From positions 1 to 16,812 of the forward strand of contig JASGFY010000066.1 of NCBI GenBank assembly GCA_047605265.1: a DNA stretch of 16,812 nt, written 5' to 3'. Below the pieces are notes generated by a model. The model was not told where the DNA came from, did not search any database, and saw nothing but the letters and a program-made list of their open reading frames with translations. Positions 15,603 through 16,812 of the stretch are shown in pieces. The position numbers and the translations under genes were made by a program. The first letter of the stretch is position 1. Each line of letters opens with the position of its first letter. The stretch is from Solimonas sp047605265 (GTDB lineage Bacteria; Pseudomonadota; Gammaproteobacteria; Nevskiales; Nevskiaceae).

Positions 15603-15937
15603 TTATGCGATGTGCTTCGCCAAGTCCTCTGCCCGTAGATGGTATATCGCTTGAGCATCTGGAGCGTTTTATGCCCAGTGATGTGCGAGAGTGCCATCAT
15701 ATCCCCGTTGAGCTTGACGGACAGGCGGCTGATCCCCTCGTGCCGGAGGTCGTGGAAGTGAAAATCTTCGATTCCGGACCGCTCGCACGCCCTTTTGAAC
15801 GCCTGCGACAGCCCGCGACCGCAGTAGCCGAACACCGATTCGCCCGCGCCAGAGCGCGGCATCGATTCGAGGATGTTGACGGCACGCCTAGACAAGGGAA
15901 ACGTCCCGCGGTTCATCGTTGCTTTTTGACTAGGCAC
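15603..15937 (-). pseudogene. Tyrosine recombinase (phage/island-type integrase), N-terminally truncated with a C-terminal frameshift
   Basis: Only the C-terminal catalytic half remains. RGTFPLSRRAVNILESMP begins the recognisable homology. FHFHDLRHEGISRL has the catalytic His-x-x-Arg box, ITGHKTLQMLKRYT has the His and the tyrosine nucleophile. After KRYT the frame reads IYGQRTW and runs to 15590. Restoring one C gives RYTHLRAEDLAKHIA with a stop at 15603-15605, exactly the usual family ending, so one base has been lost. The N-terminal half (arm-binding and core-binding domains and the first catalytic Arg) is absent: the sequence runs instead into an attC site. The remnant is probably inactive. 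It ends 18 bp before the tRNA-Arg 5' end. Confidence 0.85.
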
Positions 15938-15952
15938 TACGCTTTTCCAGAA

Positions 15953-16012
15953 ACATAACGCCAGAATTAAGCCGCGCCGCGAAGTGGCGTCGGCTTGAAT
16001 GAATTGTTAGCC
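15953..16012 (-). repeat. Integron attC recombination site (59-base-element type)
   Basis: Read on the minus strand it starts GGCTAAC (16012-16006) and ends GTTATGT (15959-15953), matching the RYYYAAC and GTTRRRY core sites with one mismatch each. Inside, AAGCCGACGCC and GGCGCGGCTT form an imperfect inverted repeat around ACTTCGC, with an unpaired A as the extrahelical base typical of attC. Length is about 60 bp. The sequence closely resembles attC sites of cassettes in mobile integrons. It starts directly after the stop codon of the DUF4304 gene, the normal cassette arrangement. Confidence 0.9.
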
Positions 16013-16013
16013 G

Positions 16014-16664
16014 TCAAATCTCACCAAGCCCCATCTTGACGGCGAGCTTCCGCACGTAGGCAGGGTGGTTGCGGTTGAGTGTCTCGCCAGTCTGCGCGGT
16101 CATGAGCTCCCTTGCCTCAGATACTTGGCCGCGCTTGGTAAGAATGATGGCCGAAATGATCCTTGGGACTAAGCAGTACTCCAAGTTCTTTCCGTGGCCT
16201 GCAAGGTCTGCCAGAACTTTGTCACGGCTCTCAAATCTGTCCAAGAACAGGAGTCCATAAGTAAGGAGCATGCTTTGGACATCAGCGACAACCTGAGCGT
16301 CGTTTCTAGCATGCCACCAGAGATCTTGATTGCTTCCGATCGCCGGGCCTAGGCGGCTGCGGATAGCGCAGTTGTAGTCTTGAACCCACGACTTTGCGGG
16401 GCCGCCGCCATGCAAGTCCGCTACTTCCGGGATGTAGATGCCTAGGTTGACAGTAAACAGCCCGTGTAAGTTTTCCCTTAAGCTGGGAATGTAGGTTGTT
16501 CCAGGCGGATCGAAGGAGCCCATCTGGAGATTGATCACCTGAGTCAGGCCGTCACTTGTTTCTCGGTTGAACGTTCTACCACGAGACTTGAAGCCATGCT
16601 CTTTCAGCGCCCCCTTCAAGACGCGCTGAATTCCATCAACCTCTTTAACAAATGGAGAAACCAT
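16014..16664 (-). CDS. DUF4304 family protein in an integron gene cassette
   Basis: The protein has 216 aa. The N-terminal half has the DUF4304 pattern: LKEHGFKSRGRTFNRETSD (18-36), VINLQMGSFD (43-52), FTVNLGIYIPEV, and DYNCAIRSRLG followed by a WW-containing segment (DLWWHARND). The C-terminal part is helical (EARELMTAQTGETLNRNHPA). No signal peptide or membrane helix is visible, so it should be cytoplasmic. DUF4304 has no established function and is frequent in integron cassettes and toxin-immunity-like contexts. The stop codon at 16014 adjoins the attC site. The ATG at 16664 has no ribosome-binding site and lies in a 19-bp tandem duplication. Base composition is lower in GC than the cellulose region, fitting transfer. 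Confidence 0.85.
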   Translation of the reverse strand: MVSPFVKEVDGIQRVLKGALKEHGFKSRGRTFNRETSDGLTQVINLQMGSFDPPGTTYIPSLRENLHGLFTVNLGIYIPEVADLHGGGPAKSWVQDYNCAIRSRLGPAIGSNQDLWWHARNDAQVVADVQSMLLTYGLLFLDRFESRDKVLADLAGHGKNLEYCLVPRIISAIILTKRGQVSEARELMTAQTGETLNRNHPAYVRKLAVKMGLGEI

Positions 16665-16695
16665 CTGAGTTCACGTAAACCATCTGAGTTCACGT
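16658..16695. repeat. 19-bp tandem duplication at the start of the DUF4304 gene
   Basis: AAACCATCTGAGTTCACGT occurs at 16658-16676 and again, immediately adjacent and identical, at 16677-16695. On the minus strand each copy contains an ATG; the two are 19 bp apart and therefore in different frames. Only the inner one (16664) opens the DUF4304 frame. Confidence 0.95.
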
Positions 16696-16812
16696 CGAGA
16701 TAGGCCTCGAAGCAATAATGGCGAAGCCCAGGCTTTCCGTTGGGCCCGACGTTACCCCGCTGAGTAGCGGCTTGATTAGAGTCCTTGGGTAGATGTTATC
16801 GCTTTGGCGGCA
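16696..16812. other. Right edge, no gene assigned
   Basis: This short stretch shows small inverted repeats (CCGCT/AGCGG at 16757-16761 and 16766-16770; AAGCC/GGCTT near 16725) but no complete second attC and no open frame I can support. It could be the 5' part of the cassette or a decayed neighbour. Confidence 0.4.

Noticed and set aside
15603..15937. Integron integrase (IntI) as identity of the recombinase remnant
   Set aside because: The C-terminal motifs (FHFHDLRHEGISRL, ITGHKTLQMLKRYT) fit phage/island integrases, not the IntI pattern.
16700..16812. Possible second attC site at the right edge
   Set aside because: GCCCAAC and an AAGCC/GGCTT repeat are present, but no GTTRRRY partner is found at the right distance.
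1..16812. CRISPR arrays, insertion sequences and rRNA genes
   Set aside because: No regularly spaced repeats, transposase motifs with terminal inverted repeats, or rRNA-like sequence were seen.

Overview
The window comes from a GC-rich proteobacterial chromosome. The type I cellulose operon, E. coli-length IlvD, CCA-encoding tRNA and integron-type attC site fit a gamma- or betaproteobacterium. No species can be named from the sequence alone. About the first 12.1 kb is uniformly GC-rich, ordered chromosome. From about 12.18 kb to the end the base composition is visibly more AT-rich and the content is a mosaic of mobile-element pieces.

Region 1 (1-7989, minus strand) is a bacterial cellulose synthesis operon, read bcsD, bcsP-like, bcsA, bcsB, bcsZ, bcsC, with bcsC running off the left edge. 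BcsA polymerises UDP-glucose, extrudes the glucan and carries a c-di-GMP-binding PilZ domain. BcsB is its periplasmic partner, BcsZ trims glucan in the periplasm, BcsC is the TPR and outer-membrane export component, and BcsD and the BcsP-like protein are accessory/assembly factors. The genes are tightly packed: 1 bp between bcsD and bcsP, and an ATGA overlap between bcsZ and bcsC.

Region 2 (8111-9242, plus strand) holds an uncharacterised Ser/Thr-rich lipoprotein, divergent from the cellulose operon, and a tiny membrane-anchored protein with two calcium-loop-like motifs. Region 3 (9259-12105) is ilvD (dihydroxyacid dehydratase, branched-chain amino acid synthesis), divergent from a LysR-type regulator.

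Region 4 (12146-16812) is an accessory zone. It starts with a tRNA-Arg gene cut off at the anticodon. Next come about 490 bp without a gene but with a strong 50-bp hairpin. A three-gene plus-strand operon of exported proteins follows: a MACPF/perforin-like candidate, a small Cys-containing secreted protein, and a decayed third gene with a stop codon inside its signal peptide and frameshifts. On the minus strand lie a complete, different tRNA-Arg(UCU), the C-terminal half of a tyrosine recombinase (its extreme C-terminus frameshifted by one base), a clear 60-bp integron attC site, and a DUF4304 gene cassette whose start codon sits in a 19-bp tandem duplication.

The most interesting reading is that an integrative element destroyed a tRNA-Arg(UCU) gene at the anticodon loop and brought its own intact tRNA-Arg(UCU), carrying a candidate pore-forming secreted-protein operon, with a remnant integron cassette next to it.
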